Shown piece by piece: positions 23,317-31,875 of a stretch of 39,958 nucleotides of DNA. Position numbers and translations under genes: made by a program. Location: positions 1-39,958 of the forward strand of contig QCAW01000010.1 of NCBI GenBank assembly GCA_003281795.1, given 5' to 3'. The stretch is from Pelagibacteraceae bacterium AG-345-F21. GTDB lineage: Bacteria > Pseudomonadota > Alphaproteobacteria > Pelagibacterales > Pelagibacteraceae. Numbering within the stretch: the stretch's first letter is position 1; each line of letters begins with the position of its first letter. The notes beneath the pieces were generated by a model. The model searched no databases. It was not told where the DNA came from and saw only the letters and a list, made by a program, of their open reading frames with translations.

Positions 23317-24507
23317 TTATTTTAAAACATTAAGGCCGGGCAAGTCTTTTCCTTCTAGAAATTCTAAAAATGCCCCACCTGCTGTTGATAAGTGTGTAAA
23401 TACAAATTTTTCTTTACTCTTATTAATTGCTGACACAGTATCTCCTCCGCCAAGTATTGATATTAAGGATTTTGTGGAGGTATTTTTTGAAATCTTGCTT
23501 GCGATTGCCAAAGTACCAATCGAAAAGTTTTTATTCTCAAAATATCCCGCTGGTCCATTCCACAGAACTGTGTTTGATTGATCTATTATATTTTCAATAT
23601 TTTCAACTGTTTCTGGTCCAATATCTAAGATTATTTCATTTTCCTCAATAGAGTCTTGTTTTTTAGTTTTTCCAGAACCCTCAAAGCTATTTGAGACATT
23701 ACTGTCTTTAGGAATAACGATATTACAATTATATTTTTTAGCTTCAGAGTATATATTGTCAATTATATTTCTAGAATTTTTTTCTATTAGTGATTTTCCA
23801 ACTTTAAAACCTTTGAAGGTTAAAAAATTATTAGCCATTGCTCCAACAATGATGATATTGTCAGCATTTTTTATGAGATTAGTGATTACATTTATTTTTG
23901 TAGAAATTTTTGATCCCCCGATAATACAAGTAACTGGCTTTTTTTTATTTTCAATAATTGTATTTATTGCCTCAACTTCCTTTTTTAAAAGCGGACCTGC
24001 ATAGGACTCTTTAATATATTTTGTAATTTTATGAATAGAAACTTGTTTTCTGTGTGAACATGAAAAAGCATCATTAATATAAATGTCACCAAGTGAAGCA
24101 AGTTTTTTTGCAAAATTATCATCATTTTCATTCTCTTCTTTAAAGAATCTAATATTTTCTAGTAAGATAACTTCACTTTCTTTTAAGTATGAAAATTTAC
24201 TTTTTGTATCTTCATTAATATCCCCCGCAAAAAAAAATACGCTTGTTTCTAGTTGTGTTTTTAAAAATTTATATATTGGCGTTAAAGACAGTTCATTATT
24301 TTTGACACCTTTTGGTCTTCCTAAGTGACTTATAATAATTATTTTTGCCTTTTTTTTTATTAAGTTTTCTAAAAAAGGTAGAGCAGCTAAAATTCTGCTT
24401 TTATCTTGGATTTTTTTTTCATTTAATGGGACGTTTAGATCAAGTCTAAGAATTATTGTTTTATTTTGAACATCTAGATTTTCAGAAAAATATTTAATTT
24501 TACCCAT
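23317..24507 (-). CDS. pgk: Phosphoglycerate kinase
   Basis: A 396-residue enzyme with LRLDLNVPL at 20-28, SHLGRPKG near 59-66 for 3-phosphoglycerate binding, NDAFSCSHR, GGSKISTK, LWNGPAGYFE and the nucleotide-loop GGGDTVSAI near 352-360. It transfers phosphate from 1,3-bisphosphoglycerate to ADP. It sits between tkt (11 bases) and fba. The usual alphaproteobacterial companion gap (glyceraldehyde-3-phosphate dehydrogenase) is not between tkt and pgk here. Confidence 0.97.
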   Translation of the reverse strand: MGKIKYFSENLDVQNKTIILRLDLNVPLNEKKIQDKSRILAALPFLENLIKKKAKIIIISHLGRPKGVKNNELSLTPIYKFLKTQLETSVFFFAGDINEDTKSKFSYLKESEVILLENIRFFKEENENDDNFAKKLASLGDIYINDAFSCSHRKQVSIHKITKYIKESYAGPLLKKEVEAINTIIENKKKPVTCIIGGSKISTKINVITNLIKNADNIIIVGAMANNFLTFKGFKVGKSLIEKNSRNIIDNIYSEAKKYNCNIVIPKDSNVSNSFEGSGKTKKQDSIEENEIILDIGPETVENIENIIDQSNTVLWNGPAGYFENKNFSIGTLAIASKISKNTSTKSLISILGGGDTVSAINKSKEKFVFTHLSTAGGAFLEFLEGKDLPGLNVLK

Positions 24508-24518
24508 CTAAATCGTGG

Positions 24519-26501
24519 TTATTTTCTAAGACTTTCTTGAATGGTGGTAACTATTTTTTCCACCGATAAATTAAGATGTTCGTATACTTTCTTGTAAGGA
24601 GCACTTTCACCAAATCTATCAATCCCTAAAGATATACCTTTATCCCCTAAATATTTTTTCCATGAAGAGACATTGCCAGCCTCAATCGTAACAATCAAAG
24701 ATTCTTCGTCCAGAATATCTTTTTTAAAATCTTCAGACTGTTTATCAAAAAGCTCTTGGCATGGCATCGAAACTACTTTGGATTCAATATTATTTGTTTT
24801 TAATGCTTCGTGCACGTTTAAAGCTATCTCAACTTCTGATCCAGAGGCAACTAATGTAACTTTATTGTTATGAGAATTCATCTTCACTACGTAAGCACCA
24901 TTTTCACATTTATTATTTTCTGAAAATTTAGGATTAATGTAGGGTAATTTTTGTCTAGATAAAGCAATTGCACTCGGTGTATTTTTATTTTTTAAAGCGA
25001 TTTCCCAACACTCTAAAGTTTCATTTATATCAGCAGGACGAAAAACATTTAGATTAGGAATTGCTCTTAAACCATTTAATTGTTCTATAGGCTGATGTGT
25101 TGGACCATCTTCACCAAGGCCAATAGAGTCATGAGAAAAAACATAAATTACTTTTAAACCCATCAAGGCCGCTAGCCTTATTGACGGTTTACAATAATCA
25201 GAAAAAATTAAAAAAGTTCCGCCATAAGGAATTAATCCGCTGTATAATGCTAATCCGTTCATAATAGCAGCCATCCCGTGCTCTCTAACACCGTAATGAA
25301 TGTAATTTCCATCAAAATTTTTTGAATTAATTACTTTAGAATTACCCGTTTTAGTGTTGTTTGATCCACTAAGGTCTGCTGAACCACCAATTAATTGAGG
25401 TAAAATACTTGAAATACTTTCTATTGCAACTGATGAACTTTGTCTTGTTGCCATGCTTGGCTTTGATTCAAAGTATTTTATTTTTTCTTTTTTAATTAAA
25501 TTTTTAAGATCTTTTAAATTTGACTCTACATATGTATCTTTTAAATTTGATTTAATTTTAGAGCTTTTTTTATCTAATATTCCAAGCCATTTTGCCTCTA
25601 ATTCAATTCCTTTTTTTCCAATTTTTCTCCAAGTATTTAAAATATCTTCAGGAATCTCAAATGGCTCACTGCTCCATTTAAGTTTTTTTCTCACTAAAGC
25701 AATTTCTTCATCACCCAGAGGAGAACCATGCGAAGAAGCTTTTCCAGATTTATTTGGAGACCCAAATCCAATTACAGTTTTGCACGATATTATAGTTGGT
25801 TTATTCGCTTTAGAAGCTTTAGTTATAGCTTTCGAAATTTGTTTTTCTTTATGTCCATTTATTTCTAAAAAATTCCATCCATACCCTTCAAATCTTTTTT
25901 TATAATTATCAGACACGCTTAACGAAGTAGGACCATCAATTGAGATTTTATTATTATCAAAAAAAACTATTAAGTTTTTTAGCTTAAGATGACCAGCTAA
26001 ACTCATCACTTCGTGACTAATTCCCTCCATTAAATCTCCGTCACTGGCCACCACATAGGTTTTGTTGTTGATTAAGGATGGTCCAAATTTCTTTCTCAAT
26101 TTTTCTTCAGCGATCGCCATTCCGACTGCATTACCAAGACCTTGTCCTAAAGGTCCAGTAGTGGTTTCTATACCAGACCCTTTTTTATACTCTGGATGAC
26201 CGGCACAAATTGATTTTAATTGTCTAAATTTTTTTAGATCATCGATTGAAATACTTTTATAACCTGTGAGGTAAAGCAAAGAATATAAAAGCATTGAACC
26301 ATGACCCGCTGACAAAACAAATCTATCCCGATTAATCCAATCTGGACTCTTTGGATTAAACCTCAGGTGGTATTTAAATAAGACTGTTGCCACGTCAGCC
26401 ATACCCATAGGCATACCGGGATGACCGGAATTAGCCTTCTGCACAGCGTCGATCGACAGAAACCTTATTGCATTTGATAGTTCATTAAATTTTGCTTTCA
26501 C
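24519..26501 (-). CDS. tkt: Transketolase
   Basis: A 660-residue TPP enzyme of normal length: SGHPGMPMGMA near 26-36, SAGHGSMLLY near 64, ATTGPLGQG near 113, the TPP motif GDGDLMEG...NNKISIDG near 153-188, and EDGPTHQPIEQ near 460. It moves two-carbon units between sugar phosphates. The ATG is 59 bases from the divergent coiled-coil gene, so this gap should hold the promoter of the whole tkt-pgk-fba-thiE-efp-suhB string. Confidence 0.97.
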   Translation of the reverse strand: MKAKFNELSNAIRFLSIDAVQKANSGHPGMPMGMADVATVLFKYHLRFNPKSPDWINRDRFVLSAGHGSMLLYSLLYLTGYKSISIDDLKKFRQLKSICAGHPEYKKGSGIETTTGPLGQGLGNAVGMAIAEEKLRKKFGPSLINNKTYVVASDGDLMEGISHEVMSLAGHLKLKNLIVFFDNNKISIDGPTSLSVSDNYKKRFEGYGWNFLEINGHKEKQISKAITKASKANKPTIISCKTVIGFGSPNKSGKASSHGSPLGDEEIALVRKKLKWSSEPFEIPEDILNTWRKIGKKGIELEAKWLGILDKKSSKIKSNLKDTYVESNLKDLKNLIKKEKIKYFESKPSMATRQSSSVAIESISSILPQLIGGSADLSGSNNTKTGNSKVINSKNFDGNYIHYGVREHGMAAIMNGLALYSGLIPYGGTFLIFSDYCKPSIRLAALMGLKVIYVFSHDSIGLGEDGPTHQPIEQLNGLRAIPNLNVFRPADINETLECWEIALKNKNTPSAIALSRQKLPYINPKFSENNKCENGAYVVKMNSHNNKVTLVASGSEVEIALNVHEALKTNNIESKVVSMPCQELFDKQSEDFKKDILDEESLIVTIEAGNVSSWKKYLGDKGISLGIDRFGESAPYKKVYEHLNLSVEKIVTTIQESLRK

Positions 26502-26560
26502 TTTAAAATTACCTATATAGACTTAAACTAAGTATAGCAATAATATGATATAAAAAACTA
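26502..26560. promoter_or_regulatory. Divergent promoter region between tkt and the zapA operon
   Basis: This 59-base gap separates two divergent operons. Minus-strand TATACT (plus bases 26531-26536) is a good -10 for tkt, and plus-strand TATGAT at 26544-26549 is a candidate -10 for the downstream genes, 11 bases before their ATG. No convincing -35 elements were found. Confidence 0.4.
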
Positions 26561-26884
26561 ATGAGCGCTTTTGAACAAAAAGAAAAAAATTTAAATAAGT
26601 TAATAGACAAATTAACAAATTTATCATCGACTTATTCACAGTCTTCTTATGAAGCTGAAAAAATAAAAACCGAGAAAAACGAATTGTTGAGACATAAGTC
26701 AGAAATTGAAAAAAAAAACGAGGAGCTAATGAGAGAACATAGATATCTTAAAGAAAAAATAATTACCCTTCAAAATGAAGTAAAAAAAAAAACAATTATT
26801 GAAGATAAATTTAATCAAGATATAGAGGAGCTAAGCCAAGAAACAGAGAATCTAGTTAGCGAAATTGATAAATGGCGAATGTAA
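26561..26884 (+). CDS. Coiled-coil protein upstream of ZapA (DUF4164-like)
   Basis: A 107-residue, highly charged protein that is almost entirely heptad-patterned coiled coil (about residues 5-104), with no signal peptide or catalytic motif. Small proteins of this kind (DUF4164) precede zapA in many alphaproteobacteria. Its end overlaps the zapA start by 13 bases, so the two are coupled and it may take part in Z-ring organisation. That function is inferred from position. Confidence 0.7.
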   Translation: MSAFEQKEKNLNKLIDKLTNLSSTYSQSSYEAEKIKTEKNELLRHKSEIEKKNEELMREHRYLKEKIITLQNEVKKKTIIEDKFNQDIEELSQETENLVSEIDKWRM

Positions 26885-27318
26885 ATATAAAATTTAATAA
26901 CAAAGACTACTTGCTTTCTTGTGACGATGGCCAAGAGCAATCCTTAAAAAATCTAACTAAGTATTTGGATAAAAAATATAAAGAATTAAACGATAAGCTG
27001 GGTAACATCGGAGAAAACAAGCTTTTACTTATTACTACTATTCAATTAATCGATGAATATTTTGATTTAAAAAATCGTGTTGCATTACAAAAAACAAAAA
27101 TTGACGAAATATCTAATAAATTTCAGGAACTAAAAAAACTTGCTATTAATTATAAATCCGAGAAGGACAAGGAAATAAGCCAATTAAATAAAAAACTTGA
27201 TAATTTTAAAAAAACTATAGAGGAAAGCAATGATCTTTACGAGACAATGCTAGACAAAACGACAAAGTCGTTAGAAAAAATACTATCAAATACTGAATCA
27301 ATTTCTAAAATTCAGTAA
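26872..27318 (+). CDS. zapA: Cell division protein ZapA
   Basis: A 148-residue protein. The N-terminal globular part (VNIKFNNKDYLLSCDDGQEQSLKNLTKYL, about 3-32) matches ZapA, followed by a helix LLLITTIQLIDEY and a long coiled coil from about 65 to 140. ZapA tetramers crosslink FtsZ filaments at the division site. It ends directly against the formyl-THF cyclo-ligase start, with no room for the 6S RNA gene often found there in other bacteria. Confidence 0.88.
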   Translation: MANVNIKFNNKDYLLSCDDGQEQSLKNLTKYLDKKYKELNDKLGNIGENKLLLITTIQLIDEYFDLKNRVALQKTKIDEISNKFQELKKLAINYKSEKDKEISQLNKKLDNFKKTIEESNDLYETMLDKTTKSLEKILSNTESISKIQ

Positions 27319-27873
27319 ATGCAAAACAAAGAGAGATTAAGAAAAAAATTTTTTTTACTAAGAAAAAAAAGATATTTCAATATTAATAAATCTTTTTTCA
27401 TTCCTCTAATGAGACTACTTAAAAAAAGATATGAAAAAAGAATTTATACTTTTGGATGTTATTATCCAACTTCATTTGAAGTAAATATATTGAAATTATT
27501 TGACATAGATAAATTTAAAAATTTTAGAGTTTATTTGCCAGTGATTTCTAAAAAAAATCTAATGAAATTTTATTTATGGAAAAACAAGGATGTGCTGCAA
27601 ATTAATAAGTTTGGAATGTTAGAACCTCTAAAGTCCTCAATGTATTCTATACCTAATATTATTTTAGTTCCTTTATTGGCCTTCGATAGCAAGAAAAATA
27701 GGCTTGGATATGGAGGAGGGTTTTATGATCGGTATTTAAAAAGATATAAAAATAAAAATAAAAATATTATTACTATTGGTATTGCATTTTCTTTTCAAAA
27801 ATATCATAAGCTTCCAACAAATAACAATGATGTAAAACTAAATTATATTTTAACTGAGAAAGGTATATTTTAA
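27319..27873 (+). CDS. fau: 5-formyltetrahydrofolate cyclo-ligase
   Basis: A 184-residue protein with KERLRKKFFLLRKKR at the N-terminus, the phosphate-loop LGYGGGFYDRYL near 133-144 and TIGIAFSFQ near 155, the pattern of the FAU1/YgfA family. It uses ATP to convert 5-formyl-THF to 5,10-methenyl-THF, clearing an inhibitory folate. The zapA-fau order is conserved widely in proteobacteria. The stop and the next ATG share a base. Confidence 0.92.
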   Translation: MQNKERLRKKFFLLRKKRYFNINKSFFIPLMRLLKKRYEKRIYTFGCYYPTSFEVNILKLFDIDKFKNFRVYLPVISKKNLMKFYLWKNKDVLQINKFGMLEPLKSSMYSIPNIILVPLLAFDSKKNRLGYGGGFYDRYLKRYKNKNKNIITIGIAFSFQKYHKLPTNNNDVKLNYILTEKGIF

Positions 27874-28679
27874 TGAAAATCCTCATTTTAGGCGATGTAA
27901 TGGGGCCATCTGGAAGAGAAGCAGTTAAAAATAAATTGGAAAAAACCATTAAGGATAACAAAATAAATTTTACAATTGTTAATGGCGAGAATGCTGCAGA
28001 TGACGGACGAGGTATTACTAAATCAATAGCTGAAAAATTATTTTTAATGGGAGCGGATGTTATCACATCGGGTAATCACATTTATGATAAAAAAGAAATA
28101 GTAGATTACATTAACAAAGAAGAAAGACTTCTTAGACCAGCAAATCTTGCAGATGGCTCACCTGGGCGGGGATATAAAATTTATTTAACAAAAGACAAAC
28201 AATTTAAAGTTGGTGTGATAAATTTAATGGGAAACGTTTTTATGAGAAAGACGGATGATGTTTTTAAGGCTGCACAAAAAATTAAAGAAAAAATTATCTT
28301 AAAAAAAAATGCTGATTTTATAGTTGTTGATTTTCATGGAGAAATTACTAGTGAAAAAAATGCCATTGGACATTTTTTTGATGGCGCTTCTACAGGTGTA
28401 GTAGGAACTCATACACATATACCTACGGCAGACACTAGAATTTTAGATCAAGGTACAGCTTACCAAACCGACGTAGGTATGTGTGGAGATTATAATTCTG
28501 TTATTGGAATGAACAAAGAAAACTCTATAAAAAGATTTTTGAAAGATAAAAAAGCTACTGAACATTATCCTGCAAATGGTATTGGTACTTTGTCAGGAAT
28601 AATAATCGAGGCTAATCCTAAAACTGGATTAGCAATTAAAGTAACAAGATTTATTGAGGGCGGAAATTTAACTAAATAA
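27873..28679 (+). CDS. YmdB-family metallophosphoesterase
   Basis: A 268-residue protein of the TIGR00282 family. Metal ligands are visible in ILGDVMG (D8), NGENAA near 37-42, SGNHIYD near 67-73, DFHGE near 150-154 and GTHTHIPT near 176-183. The Bacillus homologue YmdB hydrolyses cyclic nucleotides and influences biofilm and motility decisions; the alphaproteobacterial role is not settled. It overlaps fau by 1 base and is followed 2 bases later by the YebC gene. Confidence 0.9.
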   Translation: MKILILGDVMGPSGREAVKNKLEKTIKDNKINFTIVNGENAADDGRGITKSIAEKLFLMGADVITSGNHIYDKKEIVDYINKEERLLRPANLADGSPGRGYKIYLTKDKQFKVGVINLMGNVFMRKTDDVFKAAQKIKEKIILKKNADFIVVDFHGEITSEKNAIGHFFDGASTGVVGTHTHIPTADTRILDQGTAYQTDVGMCGDYNSVIGMNKENSIKRFLKDKKATEHYPANGIGTLSGIIIEANPKTGLAIKVTRFIEGGNLTK

Positions 28680-28681
28680 AT

Positions 28682-29404
28682 ATGGCAGGTCATTCACATT
28701 GGGCAGGGATAAAACATAAAAAAGGTCGAGCAGATAACGAGAGAGCAAAAATATTTTCCAAATTATCAAGAGAAATTACTGTGGCTGCTAAACTAGGGGA
28801 TAAAAATCCCGACATGAACCCTAGATTAAGAACCGCTGTTCAAGCAGCAAAACAAGCAAATATGCCCAAAGAAAATATTTTTCGAGCTATCAATAAATCA
28901 GAAATTAGTGATTCAAAAAATTTTGAAAATTTAAGATATGAGGGTTTTGGACCTTTTAATGTAGCTTTTATTATAGAAACATTGACAGACAATAAAAACA
29001 GATCAGCCTCAAGCATTAGAACTGTTTTGCAAAAAAATGGAGGTAGATTAGGAGAAGCTGGATCAACTACACATTTGTTTTACAGTTGCGGAGTCATTCA
29101 TATAAATAATAAAAATTTTACCGACGATGAAATATTTGAAATAGCTACAGAGTCAGGAGCTAAGGAATGTTTTCACTTAAAATACATACATGAAATAATC
29201 ACTGAAAAGGAAGATTTTTATAAAGTTAAGAGTGTATTCGAAAAGAAGTTAGATAACTTCGAATACTCTGGTATAGAATGGAGATCAATTAACAAATTAA
29301 ATTTAAATGAAAAGGAAAGCGAAAAAATACTTGAAATATTGGAAACGATGGATGAGTTAGACGACGTGCAAAAAATTTATACAAACGCAATTTTAGAAAA
29401 TTAA
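28682..29404 (+). CDS. yebC: YebC/PmpR family transcriptional or translational regulator
   Basis: A 240-residue protein with the classic start MAGHSHWAGIKHKKGRADNERAKIFSKL and the AGSTTHLF and RPSNEI-like later stretches, of normal family length. Members bind DNA in Pseudomonas (PmpR), and recent work on relatives points to help at stalled ribosomes. It is followed by a RuvC-like gene 3 bases later, an ancient pairing, although ruvA and ruvB are missing. Confidence 0.94.
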   Translation: MAGHSHWAGIKHKKGRADNERAKIFSKLSREITVAAKLGDKNPDMNPRLRTAVQAAKQANMPKENIFRAINKSEISDSKNFENLRYEGFGPFNVAFIIETLTDNKNRSASSIRTVLQKNGGRLGEAGSTTHLFYSCGVIHINNKNFTDDEIFEIATESGAKECFHLKYIHEIITEKEDFYKVKSVFEKKLDNFEYSGIEWRSINKLNLNEKESEKILEILETMDELDDVQKIYTNAILEN

Positions 29405-29407
29405 AAT

Positions 29408-29893
29408 ATGAAAATTATAGGAATTGATCCTGGATTAAGTGGAGGTATAGCTATTTTAGAAAATAATAAAGTTTTACATCTATTCGATATGCCTGTTATG
29501 TCAGAAGGAAAAAAAAATAAAAGACAGCTAAACAGCGCTCAATTAGTGAAACTTTTAAAGGATCATATCACAAATAAAGATGAATCTTGCGTTGTCGTTG
29601 AGCAAGTAAATGCAATGCCAGGTCAAGGAGTTACAAGTATGTTTAATTTTGGCCAAACATTTGGAGCGATTAAAGGTATTTGCGCAGCGCTCGGTTTGCC
29701 TATTTTTTTTGTAAGACCGTCAAAATGGAAAAAACATTTTGAATTAATAAATTCTTCAAAAGATTCTAGCAGAACTAAAGCAATTGAAATGTACCCCTCA
29801 TTATCTGGTGATCTAGCAAAAAAAAAAGATGTAAATAAATCAGATGCTATATTAATTGCAAGATTTTATAGCGAGACTAGACTAAAGAATTAA
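29408..29893 (+). CDS. RuvC-like Holliday junction resolvase (short, divergent)
   Basis: A 161-residue RNase H-fold nuclease: GIDPGLSGGIAIL (4-16) with Asp6, VVEQVNAMPGQGVTSMFNFGQTFG (Glu near 65), and KKDVNKSDAILIARF with the C-terminal Asp pair (near 141-146). It occupies the ruvC position after yebC. The MPGQGVTSMFNFGQ loop looks like the small RuvC-like family seen in phages and some bacteria rather than standard RuvC, which is usually about 170 residues. ruvA, ruvB and ybgC, normally found between ruvC and tolQ, are absent here. Confidence 0.8.
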   Translation: MKIIGIDPGLSGGIAILENNKVLHLFDMPVMSEGKKNKRQLNSAQLVKLLKDHITNKDESCVVVEQVNAMPGQGVTSMFNFGQTFGAIKGICAALGLPIFFVRPSKWKKHFELINSSKDSSRTKAIEMYPSLSGDLAKKKDVNKSDAILIARFYSETRLKN

Positions 29894-29962
29894 ATTAATT
29901 TAACGCTAATTTATCTGTAAAAGCGCCAAATTCATGACACAATCTAAAAGTATTCAGTTTTA

Positions 29963-30643
29963 ATGGAACAAGAAATTGCGTCTCAAGTAGTAGGCTTAGG
30001 TGGAAGCACAGATTTTTCGTTATGGAAGCTATTTTTGCGAGCAGATTTTGTAGTTAAATTTGTAATAATCCTACTAATTGCAAGCTCTATATTTTCTTGG
30101 GCCTTAATATTTGATAAATATAAGTTATTCAAAAAAATAAATTCTTCAACAGAAGATTTTGAAAAAAAATTTTGGAAAGCAAAATCAGCAGAAAGTTTTA
30201 ATAACAATCTACCAAATAATTCACAAGATCCGGCTACTAAAATTTTTAAAGCCGCGATGAATGAATTAGTTAAAACTAAAAGACAATCGTCTTCTGTCCA
30301 AGCTGCAAGAGTAGAGAGAATTTTGGAAGTAGCAACTGATACAGAAGTTAAAAATGTAGAAAAAAATTTTACATTTCTTGCTACGGTTGGATCCACTGCT
30401 CCTTTTATTGGTTTGTTTGGTACTGTTTGGGGTATTATGAATTCATTTCAATCAATAGCAATTTCAAGAAACACAAGTTTAGCTATTGTTGCCCCGGGTA
30501 TAGCCGAAGCATTGTTTGCTACCGCATTAGGATTGCTAGCAGCAATACCAGCAGTAGTTGCTTATAATAAGTTTAATAGTGACTCAAAAAGATATTTTTC
30601 AAAAATAGACAATTTTTCAAAAAGATTTTTGTCAATTATATAA
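29963..30643 (+). CDS. tolQ: Tol-Pal system proton-channel protein TolQ
   Basis: A 226-residue MotA/ExbB family protein with three membrane helices (about 32-52, 135-160, 170-200). The conserved TVGSTAPFIGLFGTVWGIM near 138-156 and APGIAEALFATALGLLAAIPAV near 178-199 are intact. TolQ and TolR form the inner-membrane motor that energises TolA for outer-membrane constriction at division. It begins the complete tolQ-R-A-B-pal-cpoB set. Confidence 0.95.
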   Translation: MEQEIASQVVGLGGSTDFSLWKLFLRADFVVKFVIILLIASSIFSWALIFDKYKLFKKINSSTEDFEKKFWKAKSAESFNNNLPNNSQDPATKIFKAAMNELVKTKRQSSSVQAARVERILEVATDTEVKNVEKNFTFLATVGSTAPFIGLFGTVWGIMNSFQSIAISRNTSLAIVAPGIAEALFATALGLLAAIPAVVAYNKFNSDSKRYFSKIDNFSKRFLSII

Positions 30644-30646
30644 ATA

Positions 30647-31060
30647 ATGGCTTTTAAATTTAATCGCTCAAGAAATGAACCCATGAGTGAGATTAACGTA
30701 ACTCCATTCGTTGATGTTATGTTAGTATTATTAATTATATTTATGGTGACTGCCCCATTATTAACCGTAGGAGTGCAAGTAGATCTTCCAGAGTCTGCGG
30801 CAGACTCATTACCTGATGATCAAGAGCCATTAACTATAACAATAAATTCAAAAGGTGAAATTTATATTCAAGAACATAAGGTCAATTATCAAAAAATAAT
30901 TCCTAAACTTTTAGCCATTGCAAAAAATAGAACAGATACGAGAATTTATGTCAGGGGAGATAAAACTATTAACTATGGAAGAGTGTTGGAAGTAATGGGA
31001 ACTTTGTCTGGAGCAGGTTTTTCAAAAGTAGCATTGATATCTGAACCATACAAAAACTAA
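30647..31060 (+). CDS. tolR: Tol-Pal system protein TolR
   Basis: A 137-residue ExbD/TolR protein. A short cytoplasmic start leads to SEINVTPFVDVMLVLLIIFMVTAPL (about 14-38), where Asp23 is the proton-carrying residue of the single membrane helix. A periplasmic domain follows, ending with RGDKTINYGRVLEVMGTLSGAGF. It follows tolQ by 3 bases. Confidence 0.95.
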   Translation: MAFKFNRSRNEPMSEINVTPFVDVMLVLLIIFMVTAPLLTVGVQVDLPESAADSLPDDQEPLTITINSKGEIYIQEHKVNYQKIIPKLLAIAKNRTDTRIYVRGDKTINYGRVLEVMGTLSGAGFSKVALISEPYKN

Positions 31061-31067
31061 ATGGAAA

Positions 31068-31874
31068 ATGACAAAAAGTTTAATTTATTCACTAATATTT
31101 CACTCGGCAATGATTTTATTAACTGTATTAACCTTACCTTTTATGATTAGACAGCCGGTCGATTTACCTCCAATAGTTTCGGTCGAACTGATTCAAATTT
31201 CAGACAAGACAAATATACCGTTTGCGCCCAAAGCAAGAAAAATAATTGAAGATACAAAAAAAAAAGAAGAAAGAGTAGTTTCTGAGCAAGCTCCTCCTGC
31301 GGCTAAAGCTAAAGAAAAACCAGACAGAATTCCACTGCCAGATGATAAAAAGGAAAAAAAGCAGTTAGTTAAAAAAAAACAAAATCCTGAAGAAATTAAA
31401 CCCCAAATAAGACAATCTTCAGAATTTGAAAAAAAAGAAATTATTGATACAAATCAGATCGCTGCTTTAATTGACAAAGCAAAAGAAGAAGAAGCTGTTA
31501 AACGAGAAAAAATAAACAAATTGACTCAAAGCAGTTTAAAAAATACTTTCGCAACTGGTTTAACTTTATCCGAGGAAGATGCGTTAAGAGCACAAATATT
31601 TGGCTGTTGGAGCGTTCCTTTAGGACTTCCTTATGATGAAAATTTATTAGTAAGAATTAAATTAAATTTAAAAAAAGATGGCACAATATTAAAGTCTGAA
31701 ATTTTGGATCATGAAAGAATGAATAAACCAGGACAAAACTTTTACCGAGTTTTAGCTGAAAGTGCTCTTAGAGCAGTAAGAATATGCCAGCCTCTTAAAG
31801 TACCTCCAACTGGATATGAAAAATGGAAAGATATTCAATTGAATTTTAATCCTACAGAAATGTTGAAAGGCTAG
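31068..31874 (+). CDS. tolA: TolA-like energy transducer
   Basis: A 268-residue protein with one N-terminal membrane anchor (about 6-26), a long Lys/Glu/Pro-rich stalk (about 50-165) and a C-terminal globular domain. The domain carries [28 protein letters not shown] and [11 protein letters not shown], as in TonB C-terminal-type TolA. The charged stalk spans the periplasm to reach Pal and TolB. Low similarity is normal for TolA; position between tolR and tolB supports the call. An out-of-frame ATG at 31061 is a poor alternative. Confidence 0.88.
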   Translation: MTKSLIYSLIFHSAMILLTVLTLPFMIRQPVDLPPIVSVELIQISDKTNIPFAPKARKIIEDTKKKEERVVSEQAPPAAKAKEKPDRIPLPDDKKEKKQLVKKKQNPEEIKPQIRQSSEFEKKEIIDTNQIAALIDKAKEEEAVKREKINKLTQSSLKNTFATGLTLSEEDALRAQIFGCWSVPLGLPYDENLLVRIKLNLKKDGTILKSEILDHERMNKPGQNFYRVLAESALRAVRICQPLKVPPTGYEKWKDIQLNFNPTEMLKG

Positions 31875-31875
31875 A

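Noticed and set aside
23231-23581. 116-residue plus-strand reading frame opposite fba and pgk
   Set aside because: It lies antisense to strongly conserved enzyme genes, has no recognisable domain, and is explained as a shadow frame. The other long antisense frames, such as 25453-25905 opposite tkt and 29983-30396 opposite tolQ, were dropped for the same reason.
27310-27325. Possible 6S RNA gene between zapA and the formyl-THF cyclo-ligase, where many proteobacteria have it
   Set aside because: The two reading frames abut with no intergenic space, so no 6S RNA can lie there without overlapping coding sequence.
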